NCBI GenBank assembly: GCA_013823135.1
Contig: PNLP01000057.1
Location: forward strand, 1 to 45,884
Direction of reading: 5' to 3'
DNA length: 45,884 bases
Origin: Planctomycetaceae bacterium
GTDB lineage: Bacteria; Planctomycetota; Planctomycetia; Gemmatales; Gemmataceae
Within the stretch, counting starts at the first letter, position 1; every line of letters starts with the position of its first letter. Shown here piece after piece: positions 15,371 to 23,614 of this stretch. The notes under the pieces are model-generated. The model did not search any database. It was not told the DNA's origin and was given only the letters and a program-made list of their open reading frames with translations. Both the position numbers and the translations under genes were made by a program.

Positions 15371-16627
15371 CTACTTGGCGAGACAGTAGAGCGCCTTGCC
15401 GGAGCGGATGAACAGGCGACCGTCGATCGCGACGGGTGACGCGTCGAAGAGGCTTCTATCGCTGAGGTCGTTGGTGGCAAGCAGTTCAAACTTCAGTTTG
15501 GCCGCAACAACGTAGGTGCGGCCCTCGCGGCCAACGTAATAGATGCGTCCATCGGCCAGCAGTGCCGACGCGTAAACCCCGCCTGCACGGGGAACCTTCT
15601 CTTCGTACACCACCTCGCCCGTGTCCGCTTTCGCACAGTATGCCGTGCCGTTCGAGTCGTTCATCCAGTACAGATGCCCATCGTGGAACACGGGTGATGA
15701 CACGTTCGAGCCTTTCTTGCTGGTCCAGAGCCGGTGTGTCTTGGTCACGTCGCCCTTGCCGCCAGTGCGAACAGCAAGCCCGATGACGCCACTGCGACCA
15801 CCGAGGCAGTACACGACTCCGTCGTTCACGACGACGCTTGGCACCATGTACCACGTGATGTCGGTCTCGCAGGTCCAGAGTGCCTCGCCGTTGGTCGGAT
15901 TGATGCCGTACACTTTCTTCGCGGCTGGAACGATCAGTTCGTCCTTGCCGTCCTTGTTCTTCACCACCAACGGCGTGTTCCACGCCTCCTTGATTCCTTT
16001 CACTCGCCACTTTTCCTTGCCGTCTTTCTTGTCGAGCGCGATCACCGAATCGCTCTCGATGCTCGCGTTGATGATGACAAGGTCACCGTACAGCACCGGT
16101 GAAGCGGACGAACCCCAGGCGCCGAAGCGGTCGCCAGCATCAGCCTGCCAGAGTTGCTTGCCCGAGTGATCGAACGCAAACACACCGGTCTTGCCGAAGA
16201 AGCAGTACACCCGTTCCGCATCCACGGCAGGGGTGTTGGAGGCGTAGCCGTCGCCTTCGCGTGAGACATCCAACTCGGGTAACTTTGCCGCGACATTCTT
16301 CTCCCAAACTTGCTTCCCGGACTTGCGATCCAGGCATAAAAGATGGCGACGCAAGTCGGCCTGTGTACCGCCCGGTTGGCCTGGCACCTTGTAGCCCGTC
16401 CAGCAGGTGAGGAAGATTTTGTCGCCGATAAAGACTGGACTTGAGGAGCCGGAGCCTGGCAGATCGGTCTTCCAGGCGACGCTTTCTTTGGTGCTCCAGG
16501 TGACGGGCAAACCCTTTTCGGCGCTGATGCCGGAGCCATCGGGACCGCGGAATCGAGGCCAATCAGCCGCGATTAATGGGAGCGTGAAGAAGCCAAAGAC
16601 CAGCGTGGCGAGAATGCGATGCAGCAT
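15371..16627 (-). CDS. Exported PQQ-like beta-propeller repeat protein
   Basis: A 418-residue protein with signal peptide MLHRILATLVFGFFTLPLIA and then the planctomycete opening DWPRFRGPDGSGISAEKGLP. Repeated blades of the PQQ-enzyme type follow, such as SGKQVWEKN, HSGKQLWQADAG, KDGKEKWRVKG and TNGEALWTCETD, each ending in a W-docking strand. The catalytic residues of quinoprotein dehydrogenases are not recognisable, so it is more likely a BamB-like or scaffold propeller than an enzyme. It is probably periplasmic. It is the leftmost of nothing operonic: a terminator follows, and the desaturase starts 217 bases downstream. Upstream, a 9-bp direct repeat at 16678 and 16698 could be its operator. 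Confidence 0.88.
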   Translation of the reverse strand: MLHRILATLVFGFFTLPLIAADWPRFRGPDGSGISAEKGLPVTWSTKESVAWKTDLPGSGSSSPVFIGDKIFLTCWTGYKVPGQPGGTQADLRRHLLCLDRKSGKQVWEKNVAAKLPELDVSREGDGYASNTPAVDAERVYCFFGKTGVFAFDHSGKQLWQADAGDRFGAWGSSASPVLYGDLVIINASIESDSVIALDKKDGKEKWRVKGIKEAWNTPLVVKNKDGKDELIVPAAKKVYGINPTNGEALWTCETDITWYMVPSVVVNDGVVYCLGGRSGVIGLAVRTGGKGDVTKTHRLWTSKKGSNVSSPVFHDGHLYWMNDSNGTAYCAKADTGEVVYEEKVPRAGGVYASALLADGRIYYVGREGRTYVVAAKLKFELLATNDLSDRSLFDASPVAIDGRLFIRSGKALYCLAK

Positions 16628-17190
16628 GGGCGTGCCCTCAGGCGGAAGGTTATAAGACCTCGAATGTATCGCAACACTCTGTGATCAGATAACAGATTCT
16701 GTGATCGACTCCGACTGTGGAGAAAGAAGCAGACGCGAGTTGTGCAGGGAAACTCAAAATCATTCTCAAAACGACAATTTCACCTGAGACGGCAGAAGTC
16801 GGCTGACCGAAAGCAACACTTCGAGCAACCGTGGAACCGCAGACGGTTGGGGGACATGGGGCCGGCGCGCCAATTTGGCACACAACTGGGCAGCGAGTGT
16901 GCGGTTATGGGTAGATAACCCGTCAGTTAAACGTCGCGAAGATTTGCAATCGGCGTGGGAGATCGAGCCTTCTCAAATTCCGCTCGACAAGAGAATTACG
17001 ATTTGGGCTATGTGATGCGTGATTGTTATGATCTTGGCACGTCGTCTGCTTAATGATCTGCCAGGAATAAAGAGGAAAATTCCCGTCTGCTAAAAGGAGC
17101 GATGGGAGCGTGGTGCCCGGACATCGTTGTGCGGACTGTACGGGCTCCGGTGTCACGCCCGCAGGAAACGACACTCGAGGAGAACACAAC
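16628..17190. other. Intergenic region between divergent genes
   Basis: No convincing gene lies in these 563 bases. Visible elements are two direct TCTGTGATC copies (16678-16686 and 16698-16706, 20 bases apart), a small inverted repeat GGTTAT-6-ATAACC (16903-16920), and the sigma-54 promoter at 17034-17051. The base composition turns AT-richer from about 16.9 kb, continuing into the pilin block. Confidence 0.5.
17034..17051 (+). promoter_or_regulatory. Sigma-54 (RpoN) -24/-12 promoter of the tad pilin block
   Basis: TTGGCACGTCGTCTGCTT has the complete -24 box (TTGGCACG) and a -12 box CTGCT, one base away from TTGCW. GG at 17036-17037 and GC at 17048-17049 are 12 bases apart as sigma-54 requires. 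The predicted start is near 17061, about 130 bases before the first TadE start codon. Confidence 0.68.
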
Positions 17191-17634
17191 ATGCGAATCC
17201 CAGCAAAACTTGTTCGGCGGGGAGCGGCAACAGTCGAGTTGGCGGCGGTTCTTCCGTTGTTGCTTTTCCTGTTCGTCATTGGCGTCGATTACGGCCGCAT
17301 TTTTTACTTTTCGCAGGTCCTCACGGACAGTGCGAGGGATGGTGCCTTCTACTACGGCGGCATACTCCAACCTGATGATCCAAACGAGAAGGCGGCATTG
17401 CATTCTCCATACGGGACTCATCCGGAAGCGGCACTGGATGAGGCGAGAAATCTCTCACCTCAGCCTACGATATCAAACGCCGTTACCGGCACGGACGAAA
17501 ATGGGAAAACCTATGTGGAAGTCACTGCGACCTGGGAATTTCATCCCATCACGCACTTCCCTGGGGTGCCAATCTCCACAACGCTTCGCCGTACGGTAAG
17601 GATGAGAGATACGACTGGTTTGCTGAAGAAATAA
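17191..17634 (+). CDS. TadE-like pilus assembly protein
   Basis: A 147-residue protein with a short basic N-terminus (MRIPAKLVRR) and the TadE hallmark GAATVELAAVLPLLLFLFVIG-type membrane segment, containing the G-A-x-x-V-E motif of pseudopilins processed by prepilin peptidase. After it comes DYGRIFYFSQVLTDSARDGA, also typical. The rest is a beta-rich extracytoplasmic part. TadE proteins act in assembly of Flp/tight-adherence pili. GAGGAG lies 9 bases before the ATG at 17191. It starts a three-gene rightward block behind a sigma-54 promoter. No tad ATPase, platform or secretin gene is in the window. Confidence 0.85.
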   Translation: MRIPAKLVRRGAATVELAAVLPLLLFLFVIGVDYGRIFYFSQVLTDSARDGAFYYGGILQPDDPNEKAALHSPYGTHPEAALDEARNLSPQPTISNAVTGTDENGKTYVEVTATWEFHPITHFPGVPISTTLRRTVRMRDTTGLLKK

Positions 17635-17657
17635 CCCATTCCGCGAGGGAGAATATC

Positions 17658-18095
17658 ATGCGACTTAATCACCGATCGCGCAGAGGTATATCGCTCGTCG
17701 AGTTTGCCCTGGTCAGTTCGCTGACAATGCTGATTATGCTCGGCTTATTGGTTGGTTGCGTCGGCATCTTTCGCTACCAACAAGTTGCGGCTTTGGCGAG
17801 AGAAACAGCTCGTTATGCTTCTGTCCATGGATCGGATTATGCACAGGGTCACACCAGCGTTACTGATGCTGATATCTATCAGACTGCTCTGGTACCCAAG
17901 GCCACATTGCTCGACCTAAGCCGAACTCGATTTATCATAACGTGGAGTCCAAAGTATCCGGTCACGCGTGCTGATTCTGATGGTACCATCAGGCTCAATA
18001 CGGTCACTGTGACTGTTGAATACGATTGGAAGCCAGAGTATTTCTTTAGTAGTGTGACTCTGAAAAGTACGTCAGTTGCTGCTATGTGTTACTAA
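17658..18095 (+). CDS. Second TadE-like pilus assembly protein
   Basis: A 145-residue protein: basic start (MRLNHRSRR), then GISLVEFALVSSLTMLIMLG, the G-x-x-x-V-E-F pseudopilin segment, then CVGIFRYQQVAALARETARYAS, the A-R-x-x-A-R-Y motif common to TadE. The remainder is beta-rich with no Cys pair, ending in AAMCY. It begins 23 bases after the first tadE, with GAGGGAGA ahead of the ATG, so the two are surely co-transcribed. The two TadE proteins are only distantly alike, which suggests distinct roles in one complex. Codon use is visibly less GC-biased than in flanking genes. Confidence 0.84.
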   Translation: MRLNHRSRRGISLVEFALVSSLTMLIMLGLLVGCVGIFRYQQVAALARETARYASVHGSDYAQGHTSVTDADIYQTALVPKATLLDLSRTRFIITWSPKYPVTRADSDGTIRLNTVTVTVEYDWKPEYFFSSVTLKSTSVAAMCY

Positions 18096-18131
18096 CGCAC
18101 GATTGCAAGCCACACCTTCGCGAGTTCAACT

Positions 18132-19388
18132 ATGCGTACCTCATCTCATCAAAGGCCTGGGCAAGTTCTCGTCCTCGTTGCTCTATGCCTCGTCGTGATT
18201 ATTAGCTTTGTGGCGATTGCGTTGGAAGGAGGGCTTCTCCTGGATCATCGCCGTCGGGGTCAGGCGGCTGCAGACGCAGCGGCGCTTGCGGGGGCGACGG
18301 ATCTTCTGTACTGCAGCGCCCCGAAATCAATGGGCCTATCGCAATGCCCAATGGAAACGACGGCTTTGGCAAGGCAGACTGCCTTGGCATTTGCCAAAGC
18401 CAATGGATATGCAAATGATGGCACACTCACCACGGTGGATGTCAATATCCCACCCTCATCCGGAGTATTTGCCAACAAGCCGGGATATATCGAAGTGATC
18501 GTCACATTCAGGCAAGAGCGTGGGTTTAGTGCCATCTTTGGGAGTGGTGCACTGCCGGTCAGGGCTCGCGCTGTCGCTCGTGGTTACTGGTCTACGTCTC
18601 CAGGTTCGCTGGTATTGCTCGTGCCTGGTCAAACAGTCAAGGTCGGGGGTAATGGGCAACTGAGGGTAGACGGACCAGTCACTGTCAACTCATCCGATCC
18701 CCAAGCCGCGATCACAACCGGGGGTGGATTTGCACAAGCAAGTCCCTTCAATTTCGGTGGTTTGCCGGGCTGGTCCGGGAATTATCAGGGACCAAAGAAC
18801 AGCGGAGTGCCGCCAGTACCTGATCCCCTTGCATACCTTCCAACACCGACCGAAGGTGAAGAACAGTCTTCTAAGAAATTGACTCTGAACAACAAAGATC
18901 CTGTGACCATTAAGCCTGGTCTTTATGAAGGCGGAATTTCAATAACGGGGAGTGGTGATGTTATCATGGAGCCAGGAATCTATTACATGAAAGGAGGGGG
19001 ATTTTCGATGACAGGTCAAGGTAACTTGATCGGGTCTAACGTGATGATTTATAACGATCCAGCTAAATCAAGCGATGTGATAAATATAGCAGGATCTGGG
19101 AGCGGTAAGGTGCTCATTACTCCCCCGAGTAGCGGAATCTATCAAGGAATCAGCATCTTCCAGGAGCGGACGTCGACAGCAACAATTAGCATCACTGGTA
19201 ACGGTAAGTTCGACATCGGTGGCACCTTTTACGCGGCGGGGGCTGAACTCATGCTGGCAGGGAATGGGGATACCAGGATTGGATCGAATTTTATCGTCTC
19301 AACTTTGACAACGATGGGGAACGGAGTTATCAACTCTGGCCCTTCTGATAACCCTCCGCCGACTCCTGTATTTGGTTTGGTGGAATAA
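18132..19388 (+). CDS. TadG-like pilus protein with beta-helix-like C-terminal region
   Basis: A 418-residue protein. After MRTSSHQRPG comes the membrane segment QVLVLVALCLVVIISFVAIA, then EGGLLLDHRRRGQAAADAAALAGA, the DHRRxxQxAADAAALA motif of the TadG N-terminal domain. From about residue 155 the sequence turns Gly/Asn/Ser/Thr-rich with repeats such as SITGSGDVIMEPGIYYMKGG, FSMTGQGNLIGSN, ISITGNGKFDIGG and LMLAGNGDTRIGSN, spaced like rungs of a right-handed beta-helix. The product is probably anchored in the inner membrane with a long extracytoplasmic part. It closes the tad block, 36 bases after tadE2, and a palindromic terminator follows. DNA is AT-richer than its surroundings. Confidence 0.83.
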   Translation: MRTSSHQRPGQVLVLVALCLVVIISFVAIALEGGLLLDHRRRGQAAADAAALAGATDLLYCSAPKSMGLSQCPMETTALARQTALAFAKANGYANDGTLTTVDVNIPPSSGVFANKPGYIEVIVTFRQERGFSAIFGSGALPVRARAVARGYWSTSPGSLVLLVPGQTVKVGGNGQLRVDGPVTVNSSDPQAAITTGGGFAQASPFNFGGLPGWSGNYQGPKNSGVPPVPDPLAYLPTPTEGEEQSSKKLTLNNKDPVTIKPGLYEGGISITGSGDVIMEPGIYYMKGGGFSMTGQGNLIGSNVMIYNDPAKSSDVINIAGSGSGKVLITPPSSGIYQGISIFQERTSTATISITGNGKFDIGGTFYAAGAELMLAGNGDTRIGSNFIVSTLTTMGNGVINSGPSDNPPPTPVFGLVE

Positions 19389-19434
19389 CGCAAGTCATCC
19401 GGCGTTTTGACTGATCGCAGTAACTGATACTCAA

Positions 19435-19456
19435 AAGGCCAGCGATCGCTGGCCTT
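19435..19456. terminator. Perfect palindrome between convergent genes
   Basis: The 22-base sequence starting AAGGCCAGCG is a perfect palindrome centred on GATC, flanked by AA on the left and TGCTTCTT on the right. It lies between the convergent tadG and membrane-protein stops and probably terminates both transcripts. Confidence 0.7.
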
Positions 19457-19485
19457 GCTTCTTCCAAGTCAGAAAACCTTCTGGT

Positions 19486-20346
19486 TCACTCAATAGGGGC
19501 ATCTTTAGCGACCGTCGTCGCAATCGCAGAAGCCAGGCGTGCGTAGCTCGCGACAGAGAACAGCAGCACCGCTGCACAGAAGATACCGATAACCGGCTGT
19601 TCTCGGTCCGGAATAGCACTCCGATAAAGCAGACAGATGGTTCCAATCCAGATCCACCAACTGAAGCCATGGAGCCTTCTCACCAGCTCCTGATTCCCCA
19701 ACCGTATGGCGAGTGCCCTCAGAAACACCTGCCAGTGAAGGGCAGAGAACACCACCAGGAGGGTGGAGATGATCATCACGTACACTCGGCCCGAGTTTGG
19801 GATAACTCCAGCAAGCAGTGCCACACACAGGAACGCGACACCAGCCCAGGCACTTCGAATCGCAGGCTGTCGACCTTCCCAAGGAGGGAGGTGTGTGCAG
19901 TGAAATTGCGAGAGCACATGAAAGAGTGCCGTGGCCAGTTGAGCGGCTGTTAGCGCGAGGATTAAAACGGTGCGTGTCGAGACAACTCTTTCGGTTTCTG
20001 GTGGCCATAACAGCCCCACTGCGATGGTCGTGAGTAGAAACGACAGCATCAGCCATGCCGCGACTTGAGTTCGTCGAAGACCCACGTAGACAGTCCGCCA
20101 CGAAGGGTTTAGCCTGGTGATTCGTTCAGCCAGCGCACTCTGTACGGCTTCGCTGGGTGCGGAATGCATGTTACTCACAGCGACCCCTGGCGAAACAACT
20201 GCAGGGAGTGGATCGCCTGAAGTCGCGATCGATGTGGGCTTCATCAATGTCTGTTTGCAGAAGGGGCAAGGAAATTCTCGGCCCGACGGTTCCTCTGGAA
20301 ACGACAGCGTCTTTGAGCAATGCGAGCAGTTCATGGTCCACGGCAT
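19486..20346 (-). CDS. Zinc-ribbon membrane protein, unknown function
   Basis: A 286-residue protein I do not recognise as a named family. The N-terminus has two Cys pairs, NCSHCSKTLSF and FPCPFCKQTLM, forming a zinc ribbon of the kind common on planctomycete membrane proteins. A Ser/Pro/Val-rich linker of about 70 residues follows. The remainder contains five to seven hydrophobic segments, including VAAWLMLSFLLTTIAVGLLW, TVLILALTAAQLATALFHVL, AGVAFLCVALLAGVIP, VMIISTLLVVFSAL, WWIWIGTICLLY and GIFCAAVLLFSV. The start at 20346 (MPWTMNC) is reasonable; a second ATG lies four codons in. A 12-bp palindrome CACTCCGGAGTG is at 20354-20365, 8 bases upstream. No functional call is justified. Confidence 0.72.
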   Translation of the reverse strand: MPWTMNCSHCSKTLSFPEEPSGREFPCPFCKQTLMKPTSIATSGDPLPAVVSPGVAVSNMHSAPSEAVQSALAERITRLNPSWRTVYVGLRRTQVAAWLMLSFLLTTIAVGLLWPPETERVVSTRTVLILALTAAQLATALFHVLSQFHCTHLPPWEGRQPAIRSAWAGVAFLCVALLAGVIPNSGRVYVMIISTLLVVFSALHWQVFLRALAIRLGNQELVRRLHGFSWWIWIGTICLLYRSAIPDREQPVIGIFCAAVLLFSVASYARLASAIATTVAKDAPIE

Positions 20347-20819
20347 TACGTGTCACTCCGGAGTGGTGTTTCCCGACTCACTATTCGCAAAAGGAGAAGG
20401 CTTACAGCGGTCGGGGCGACTGATCCTGAAGGAATTACTATCCTCATTCGCCTGACGATTCCGGCGAAGTTCATCCACTCGCTGCGTACAGGTCCCTTCG
20501 AACGATAGCTTCCGCCGTAGTCTAAATCGCGAGACGTGGGATTCCCAGCACTTCTCGAGCCAGAATTGCTAGGAAACCAGACTCAGATTGGGTCCGCTGG
20601 CCGGAACAACACGGAAATCCAGATGGTTGAGAGATGGGCAGTTGTTGCAATACGCTCGAAGACCAGGATCTTCGCGGGGACCCAGCATCAAGATGTCACG
20701 GCGTGTCTGCTATCCAAATTTCGACCTGGTGTGAGGGTGGCATGCTGTCACGCCAGCACGCCGCGTGTCGAGTGTGAGCCTGAATCGCATCGACATTCCG
20801 TTCGGGATACGGACGGAGA
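20347..20819. other. Intergenic region, 473 bases
   Basis: It lies between the leftward FAD-oxidoreductase stop and the leftward membrane-protein start. Apart from the CACTCCGGAGTG palindrome at 20354-20365 I see no gene, RNA or terminator. Short open frames here have no recognisable protein sequence or ribosome-binding site. Confidence 0.4.
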
Positions 20820-23000
20820 TCACGGAGCAGACGACTTCATTAACGGCAGGGGATCATCGAGATCGGCGATGCCGTCGCCATCCGTATCATTCCCCGGCCG
20901 CAGGTAGTTTTTCAAATCTGGCTGCCGCTCTGGCAAGTCCCGAACCATCGCCCACAAGATGCGAGCGAGTTCGTGGCGCTGTAGCACCTGCGTGCCATCT
21001 TTTACCAATCCAGCGGGCGGCTTTAACCCGAGAGTTACCAACCCATCTGACAGATACTTCCAATTTGCGGGGCCAGCAGTGTCGGCAGGCTGGAATGGCT
21101 TCTGCGATGGAATCACGACCAGTTCCTGCACGCGAGCCAGGATCGCTACAACCTCCGACTTCGCGGTGGCATCGTTGGCACGAAAATCGAGGCTCCCTGC
21201 ATCGCCCGGCCAGATTCCACGAACGGCCAGGTGATTTACGGCCTCGAAGTGCAGGTCATCCGTTGAGAGGTCGTGATACGGCCAGAGCAACACCCCCGGC
21301 GAACCGCACGGTGGTTTGACCAGCAATCGCTGCACGTCGCGCACGCTCTTCCAGTCGCGGGCAACCTCGCGAGGTTGGCGACCTTCTTTCAGGCACACGG
21401 CAGCGACCGTGCCTGCGGCCTGCCCGCAGAGCACCATCTGCCCATGCACCCGGAGTGCGGCGCTCACCAGAGATGTCACGCCGATGTTCTTGGACGATCC
21501 CAACAGGCCATCGACTTCGACGGGCACGAGCGACCGCAACGGCAGCATTGCCCGGTCGGTGTCGGTGTGCCAGTTCCGGTTCGCAGTGTGAACGAACTGC
21601 CACGGACCGGTGTTGCCCCCATCGAGAAACTTCCGCCGCGTGGGGTGGAAGTCGATGTTGAACTGGAACCCGAACACGCCGTCGGGAACCATCGATTTGG
21701 CCCACTTCGGGTTTCGATCAGCGGCGCGGATGTCGGTCTCGCGAAGCATGTACAGGGCTTCGAGTCGCAGTCCTTCGCGGATATACGGCTTCGGTGGGAG
21801 GCGATCCGGGGTGCCGAACTCGTCAGTGAGTTGCATGTAGCGGAAGCTCTCGGGATAGTCGCGAACGCGGTCGTGAACCTTCGTCTGGAGGTGGTACAGC
21901 ATTCCGAGAGCGTGGCGCTTAGCATCCGCGTACACGATCCGCCGCTGGGCCGCGGTCATGTCCACGATGTTCTTCTTGGAAGCGTTCGCTTCCGTGGCGT
22001 CGAGCGCATCGGCCACCGGTTTGGGGAAAGCGTAGAGCGGATAATCCTGCACTGGCCAGTTGAGGAACGTCGCCTCGGTGCCCGCCGCGAGTTTGTTGTG
22101 TCGCCGATCGACGAGGCGACGGTGTGTGTAAACGCTCCACCCGGCTTTCGAGTAAACGCCATCGATGCCGTCCCAATCCACGAACGGCGGGGTCGAGTCG
22201 AGCGCCGCGAACGATCGCGGCTCGTAGCCGTCGGGCTTCGCGATGGTCGAATCCTTCCCCGCTTCGCGCAACACGACACACCACGAGAGTGGGTTCATCT
22301 CGTTGCGATCGTCACTGAGTGGTCCCTCGGGTGCGCCGGGCTCGCCGAATCGTTTCTTCAGGTCTGGGCCGGCTGCGTATCGTGCTCCGCTCAGGCGGAT
22401 CACATCGCCCCAGTCCGAACAGTCGATCGTCAATCGTGCGGTGACGACCAGCGATTTCTTCGGGTCGTCGGGAGCGGCGAACTCGACGGAGGTGACGGCG
22501 TTCTTCTCGGTTCGGACGCGGACCGGTTCCCACGAATGCAGGTACGTGATGCGGCCCGTCTTGTCGTCGCGCGGCTTCTGATACTGGGCGATCAGGTCCG
22601 CGAAGAGCCGCGCGGCAATAGCGGGTTCGACGGTGTCGGTGCCGCACCATGCGTTGCCAGGGCTTGCCAGGCCATACCTGGTCGCATTCCGCTTGCGAAT
22701 CTCGCGGACGATATCGAGGAATAGCCCGGACCGTGGGAAGTTCACACGCTTCCCGCGATATGTGGTCCACTCGTCGAGGCAGCCGACTCCCTCGGCACTG
22801 AACTGGCCCCCGAGCCATTCAATGTCGTTCACGAGCACAACGTGCGGCACCCCGAGTCGTGCTGCCTGAACGGCGGCTGCGACTCCCGCTTCGTTCCCGC
22901 CAACGATGAGCAGGTCGCACGCAACGGGTTCGGCGGCGTGAAGGGGCGAGCCAAACGCGAGGAGCAGGGCCACGGGGAGAATCGTGTACCGCGAACGCAT
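20820..23000 (-). CDS. Exported FAD-dependent oxidoreductase with calcium-loop-like C-terminus
   Basis: A 726-residue protein: signal peptide MRSRYTILPVALLLAFGSPLHA, then the dinucleotide-binding motif CDLLIVGGNEAGVAAAVQAARLG in which the usual GxGxxG reads GGNEAG. EWLGGQFSAEGVGCLDEW matches FAD_oxidored proteins (PF12831 type), and LTIDCSDWGDVIRLSGA is the second FAD strand. AAGTVAAVCLKEG closes the FAD domain. Residues from about 590 form a helical region, and the tail ends DTDGDGIADLDDP, a thrombospondin-3/dockerin-like calcium loop. Probably a periplasmic oxidoreductase on an unknown substrate. The DUF6817 stop is 18 bases upstream of its start, so the two are one transcript. Confidence 0.85.
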   Translation of the reverse strand: MRSRYTILPVALLLAFGSPLHAAEPVACDLLIVGGNEAGVAAAVQAARLGVPHVVLVNDIEWLGGQFSAEGVGCLDEWTTYRGKRVNFPRSGLFLDIVREIRKRNATRYGLASPGNAWCGTDTVEPAIAARLFADLIAQYQKPRDDKTGRITYLHSWEPVRVRTEKNAVTSVEFAAPDDPKKSLVVTARLTIDCSDWGDVIRLSGARYAAGPDLKKRFGEPGAPEGPLSDDRNEMNPLSWCVVLREAGKDSTIAKPDGYEPRSFAALDSTPPFVDWDGIDGVYSKAGWSVYTHRRLVDRRHNKLAAGTEATFLNWPVQDYPLYAFPKPVADALDATEANASKKNIVDMTAAQRRIVYADAKRHALGMLYHLQTKVHDRVRDYPESFRYMQLTDEFGTPDRLPPKPYIREGLRLEALYMLRETDIRAADRNPKWAKSMVPDGVFGFQFNIDFHPTRRKFLDGGNTGPWQFVHTANRNWHTDTDRAMLPLRSLVPVEVDGLLGSSKNIGVTSLVSAALRVHGQMVLCGQAAGTVAAVCLKEGRQPREVARDWKSVRDVQRLLVKPPCGSPGVLLWPYHDLSTDDLHFEAVNHLAVRGIWPGDAGSLDFRANDATAKSEVVAILARVQELVVIPSQKPFQPADTAGPANWKYLSDGLVTLGLKPPAGLVKDGTQVLQRHELARILWAMVRDLPERQPDLKNYLRPGNDTDGDGIADLDDPLPLMKSSAP

Positions 23001-23018
23001 CGTGTTCTCCGGAGAGGT

Positions 23019-23573
23019 TCAGGCTGTTGTGCTGGGCTCGGTCGCGAAGACGCGGTCGTATGCGGCAACCGCGTCGGCTCCGAGGCGTTCCGCGATGCTC
23101 CGGTAACCCGCGCGACGGTAGCTGTAGCCGCGCCGAGATCGCGGAACTTGCTCCAACCAGTCGTAGAGGTGAAGGCGACAGAGGTCGTCGAAGTCTTCGC
23201 GGTCGATCAGCACCTCAGAACCGGTGAGGCGGTCACGCATCGGGTACGGCGGTTCGTTGCGACTGAGTGCGATGTCAAACGATGCCCGGTCCATCGCGCA
23301 GTTCAGGTAGGCGATCCGTTCCGCCCGTTCGCCGATCAAGGCACGCACATCGCCTCGCCGTTCGAGAGGCAACTGAAATCGCTGGAACTCTTCCGTACCG
23401 TAGATCGAGTGGAACAGCCCTGCCCGGCAGACGTCAAGACAACAACCCTGTTCCTCAAGGAATCGGTGAACCGCGAGAAGGTGACCCATGTAGGTCTTGC
23501 CAGTGTGCGACAGATCCCCAATCCCTTCGCTCACCAAGAAGGCCGTCATCTGTTTGTAGATGGGGTCGGGCAT
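23019..23573 (-). CDS. DUF6817-family protein
   Basis: A 184-residue protein starting MPDPIYKQMTAFL. LSHTGKTYMGHLLAVHRFLEEQG and CRAGLFHSIYGTEEF match the DUF6817 pattern: His residues spaced like an HD-type metal site, followed by A-G-L-F-H-S-x-Y-G-T. The family function is unknown as far as I recall, and a metal-dependent hydrolase is only a guess from the histidines. The ATG at 23573 is taken because the conserved region begins soon after; an open frame upstream adds about 16 unconvincing residues. It is cytoplasmic by sequence, whereas the FAD enzyme encoded 18 bases downstream is exported. The shared transcript may therefore not mean a shared complex. Confidence 0.75.
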   Translation of the reverse strand: MPDPIYKQMTAFLVSEGIGDLSHTGKTYMGHLLAVHRFLEEQGCCLDVCRAGLFHSIYGTEEFQRFQLPLERRGDVRALIGERAERIAYLNCAMDRASFDIALSRNEPPYPMRDRLTGSEVLIDREDFDDLCRLHLYDWLEQVPRSRRGYSYRRAGYRSIAERLGADAVAAYDRVFATEPSTTA

Positions 23574-23614
23574 CGTGTTCTCTCTTCGGGTAGGTCGCCT
23601 GCCGATCCCACAAC

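Noticed and set aside
15371..16627. PQQ-like propeller as an alcohol or glucose dehydrogenase
   Set aside because: The catalytic Asp/Glu context and disulfide of quinoprotein dehydrogenases are not recognisable; only the structural repeats are.
16875..16893. TTGGCACACAACTGGGCA as a sigma-54 promoter
   Set aside because: The -24 box is good, but the GC of the -12 box is 13 bases from GG, one too many, and TTGCW is not matched. The site at 17034 has exact spacing.
20982..21000. TGGCACGCAGGTGCT on the - strand as a sigma-54 promoter
   Set aside because: Inside the FAD oxidoreductase coding region, with GC one base too close to GG.
21273..22724. Long open frame of 483 codons antisense to the FAD oxidoreductase
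   Set aside because: It lies wholly opposite a protein with clear FAD motifs and a signal peptide, its translation is Arg/His/Val-rich with no motif, and GC-rich codon bias commonly opens such frames.
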